Source: an uncultured Clostridium sp. (GTDB lineage Bacteria; Bacillota; Clostridia; TANB77; CAG-508). Taken from it: 6,016 nt of DNA. Where the stretch lies: NCBI GenBank assembly GCA_945610215.1, contig CALYZR010000047.1, forward strand, positions 1-6,016, written 5' to 3'. The notes beneath the pieces are model-generated. The model was not told where the DNA came from. It saw only the letters and a list, made by a program, of their open reading frames with translations, and made no database searches. Below are positions 4,524 to 6,016 of the stretch, piece after piece. The position numbers and the translations under genes were made by a program. Every line of letters begins with the position of its first letter. The first letter of the stretch is position 1.

Positions 4524-5759
4524 TTAACTTCCAAGTCTTACTCCTGAAGAATCCCAGTTTTCTGTTACGCCTCCTTGTATCTTTGCTACATCTACTGTTC
4601 TAGCATCAGCAGGTAAGATTACAACAGGTCTTATGCATGCTGCATATGCACGCCATCTTGGTCCATCGCTATCTTCTATAATAGAATCGCACTGCTCCCA
4701 AAAGCAGCCAATACCCACACGGAATTGAAGTTCGAAGCACCACCAAGCCTGAATCGTATCTACCAAAGCTCCTTTACCAGCAATCCAATTAATATATTCT
4801 GAATTTTTTCCTGTTAATATTTCTTTATTTTTAGCTCCTATTAAGTCTTCTGTTATCTCGTATGAATAATATGTACTTTTTACTTCTATTTCTTTTGTTG
4901 TTTCTCCCTCTAATTTTATTAGATTATTGTTTTCATCATACACAACTCTTGAATGTATTGTATTAGTATACCCATAATTCGCTGGTCCGCCTAGTCCAGC
5001 ATCAAATTTTGTTTTGTCGTAATTTCCTCCACCTAAATATGTTTCTACATCTTTCATTGTTATACTTCTTGCTGTTGCTCCTAATTTTGTGTTACTATAT
5101 AATGCTTTACATGTATTATTTAATACATCTTCATAATTGTTATATCCTACGTTCCCATAAAAGTATATTACTGAATTTGTAGGTGCACCTGATATTAGCA
5201 AAATGTTATTATTTTCGTCTTGTCCCATAACTCTCCAATTTAATGTTTCTTGAGATATACTCTGTGTCCCTTTTGCCCCTGCTTCTGTTGTATATCCTGT
5301 TAGTTTTCCTACTTCTTCGCTTTTGCCTATATTTGGATTATAGTCTGGGTCATATGCTTGTGCTGTTGTTGGAGTATACTCTACATAGTCTCCTTTGTGT
5401 AGATGTGTTTCTTCTGTGCAGCCTTCTATATCACAATATAATGCTGCAATTGTTCCTGTCTGTGGTGTTTTTTTCGCTGTTATTGTTCCATCTTGTTTTA
5501 CTATAAATGTGTTTCCTTCTGGTGATTTTACACTATATTGTCCTCCATCTACTCCTTCAACCGTCCACTTATCTCCTAATGCTGTTTCTAATTTACCTTT
5601 ATTTATTTTTCCTGTTCTTTCATCATATGCTGTTACTATTGCTGCTGTTAATTCTTCTTTTTCTCTTGCTATTGTTGTTTCTGTTGCTGCTTTTTTTGCT
5701 GCTTCGAATAATCCTCCATTAATTGCTGTAGTTACTGTTACGCTTACTAATATTAACAT
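4524..5759 (-). CDS. Type IV pilin-like surface protein (open frame lacking its leader start)
   Basis: This frame encodes 411 aa. It starts inside a hydrophobic helix (MLILVSVTVTTAINGGLF) that belongs to a prepilin leader encoded just upstream in the same frame (5760-5817). A charged helix follows (AAKKAATETTIAREKEEL, residues 20-37), as in type IV pilins and pseudopilins. The middle holds C109, C114, H119 and H121, a possible metal or disulfide site, then an NWRVMGQDENNNILLISGAP region (174-193). The end, about 320-411, contains IRPVVIL and resembles a C-type-lectin or formylglycine-like fold seen in clostridial pilin-like proteins. ATG 5759 has no SD; the SD-preceded ATG at 5817 is out of frame. 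The product is probably secreted and membrane-anchored or assembled in a pilus-like fibre. Its function is unknown. Confidence 0.75.
   Translation of the reverse strand: MLILVSVTVTTAINGGLFEAAKKAATETTIAREKEELTAAIVTAYDERTGKINKGKLETALGDKWTVEGVDGGQYSVKSPEGNTFIVKQDGTITAKKTPQTGTIAALYCDIEGCTEETHLHKGDYVEYTPTTAQAYDPDYNPNIGKSEEVGKLTGYTTEAGAKGTQSISQETLNWRVMGQDENNNILLISGAPTNSVIYFYGNVGYNNYEDVLNNTCKALYSNTKLGATARSITMKDVETYLGGGNYDKTKFDAGLGGPANYGYTNTIHSRVVYDENNNLIKLEGETTKEIEVKSTYYSYEITEDLIGAKNKEILTGKNSEYINWIAGKGALVDTIQAWWCFELQFRVGIGCFWEQCDSIIEDSDGPRWRAYAACIRPVVILPADARTVDVAKIQGGVTENWDSSGVRLGS
4632..4748 (-). other. Candidate variable region in the pilin-like gene
   Basis: Residues 338-376 (AWWCFELQ... to ...AACI, just before RPVVIL) stand out. 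They hold four Cys, three further Trp besides the first, many C-ending codons (TGC, GGC, TTC) and no Asn. Hand-counted GC is about 48% over 4641-4760, against 22-30% in two 60-base samples elsewhere in the gene. The position near the 3' end, before a conserved RPVV, fits the variable region of a diversity-generating retroelement target. No template repeat or reverse transcriptase is visible in the window. Confidence 0.4.
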
Positions 5760-5817
5760 TACGATTATTGTTATTATTAGTGCAATTAATGTGATTCCGT
5801 CTTTTGTTTTCTCTCAT
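5760..5817 (-). pseudogene. Out-of-frame prepilin leader of the pilin-like gene
   Basis: AGGAGG (complement of 5824-5829) and 6 bases of spacing precede ATG 5817, the obvious start. Read from it, the frame gives MRENKRRN and stops after about 33 codons. One base over, in frame with the downstream gene, the same DNA reads EKTKDG then ITLIALIITIIVMLIL, the classic class III prepilin cleavage site (after Gly) and hydrophobic helix. The stretch from ATG to the open frame is 58 bases, so one extra base or two missing As (near GAGAAAACA) breaks the gene. The break may be a mutation, slippage in the A tracts, or a sequencing error. Confidence 0.8.
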
Positions 5818-5862
5818 CTTTCTCCTCCTTTGTGTTTCTTCTTTTTGTTTTGGTGTTTTTTT

Positions 5863-5883
5863 CGGGCGAACGCAGTTCGCCCC
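5863..5883 (-). repeat. GC-rich REP-like hairpin in the pilin-gene leader
   Basis: GGGCGAAC-GCA-GTTCGCCC (5864-5882) is a perfect 8-bp stem with a 3-base loop, a GC island in very AT-rich surroundings. On the minus strand it reads ACGTAGGGGCGAACTGCG and is followed by an A-run. I recall similar GTAGGGGCGAAC palindromes as dispersed repeats in Clostridia, but cannot check this here. It lies directly after the predicted transcription start, so it would form a 5' mRNA hairpin. Confidence 0.65.
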
Positions 5884-5893
5884 TACGTGATTT

Positions 5894-5922
5894 ATTTTAT
5901 ATGTTAATTTTTCTCATGTCAA
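5894..5922 (-). promoter_or_regulatory. Promoter of the pilin-like gene
   Basis: Minus strand: the -35 box is TTGACA (complement of 5917-5922), then a 17-base spacer, then the -10 box TAAAAT (complement of 5894-5899). Transcription would begin near 5887, about 70 bases before ATG 5817, with the GC-rich hairpin at the start of the leader. Confidence 0.8.
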
Positions 5923-5928
5923 CATCTT

Positions 5929-6009
5929 TTTATTCCAAACAAAAAAAATATAATCATATTCCAATTTGCCTTTTTAAGAAAAGCTTGATATAATTATTAT
6001 TGGAATAAA
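5929..6009. promoter_or_regulatory. Three TATTCCAA motifs in the divergent promoter region (possible operators)
   Basis: TATTCCAA occurs at 5931-5938 and 5957-5964, and inverted (TTGGAATA) at 6000-6007. The outer pair extends to perfect 10-bp arms, TTTATTCCAA (5929-5938) and TTGGAATAAA (6000-6009). The left motif is just upstream of the pilin-gene -35 box, and the right one covers the expected start of the rightward promoter. A regulator binding these sites could control both genes. This is inferred from motif placement only. Confidence 0.4.
5966..5994 (+). promoter_or_regulatory. Divergent rightward promoter for a gene beyond the window
   Basis: The -35-like box is TTGCCT (5966-5971), then 17 bases, then a perfect TATAAT (5989-5994) preceded by TGA, an extended -10 element. 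Transcription would start near 6001 and run off the right edge. Confidence 0.6.
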
Positions 6010-6016
6010 TTTTAGG

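Noticed and set aside
5243..5907. Plus-strand frames opposite the pilin-like gene
   Set aside because: Their Leu/Val-rich translations arise from the antisense of AT-rich Thr/Glu/Lys codons, with no SD or recognisable domains.

Overview
The window is AT-rich (roughly 30% GC by eye) and carries the Firmicutes-type gene order rpmG-secE-nusG-rplK-rplA-rplJ, all on the minus strand. With strong AGGAGG-type ribosome binding sites, TTGACA/TATAAT-type promoters and a pilin-like gene of a kind I associate with uncultured gut Clostridia, it most likely comes from a low-GC clostridial genome or metagenome bin. No taxon can be named from the sequence alone.

Reading leftwards along transcription, the right edge (about 5885-6016) is a divergent promoter region with three TATTCCAA motifs. 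One promoter faces right, towards a gene outside the window. The other drives a type IV pilin-like gene (4524-5817). That gene's prepilin leader is out of frame with the SD-preceded ATG, and its 3' end is GC-richer and resembles a diversified C-type-lectin-like tail. A perfect terminator hairpin (4469-4510) follows. Next comes a flavin reductase/flavoredoxin-like gene (3841-4405) with its own promoter, broken by a single extra base near 4159.

A consensus sigma-A-type promoter (3712-3740) then starts the ribosomal/translocation operon: L33 (rpmG), SecE with an unusually long acidic tail, NusG, L11 (rplK), L1 (rplA), an L10-leader attenuator RNA, and L10 (rplJ). The L12 gene (rplL) would be expected just beyond the left edge. 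The genes serve ribosome assembly (L33; L1 and L11; L10 as the base of the stalk), protein export (SecE) and transcription elongation (NusG).

The most striking feature is a family of 86-base repeats, all in one orientation, in the gaps of this operon: before rplK, before rplA, on both sides of the L10 leader, and twice between rplJ and the left edge, with a possible fragment before secE. Each copy can fold into a long hairpin, and a 5' tail can pair with the hairpin loop. Several differences between copies preserve pairing as G.U wobbles only in the strand co-transcribed with the operon. Each copy is preceded in the mRNA by an SD-like sequence at an almost constant distance. This family is the best candidate here for an undescribed element, either a REP/MITE-like repeat or a structured mRNA spacer.
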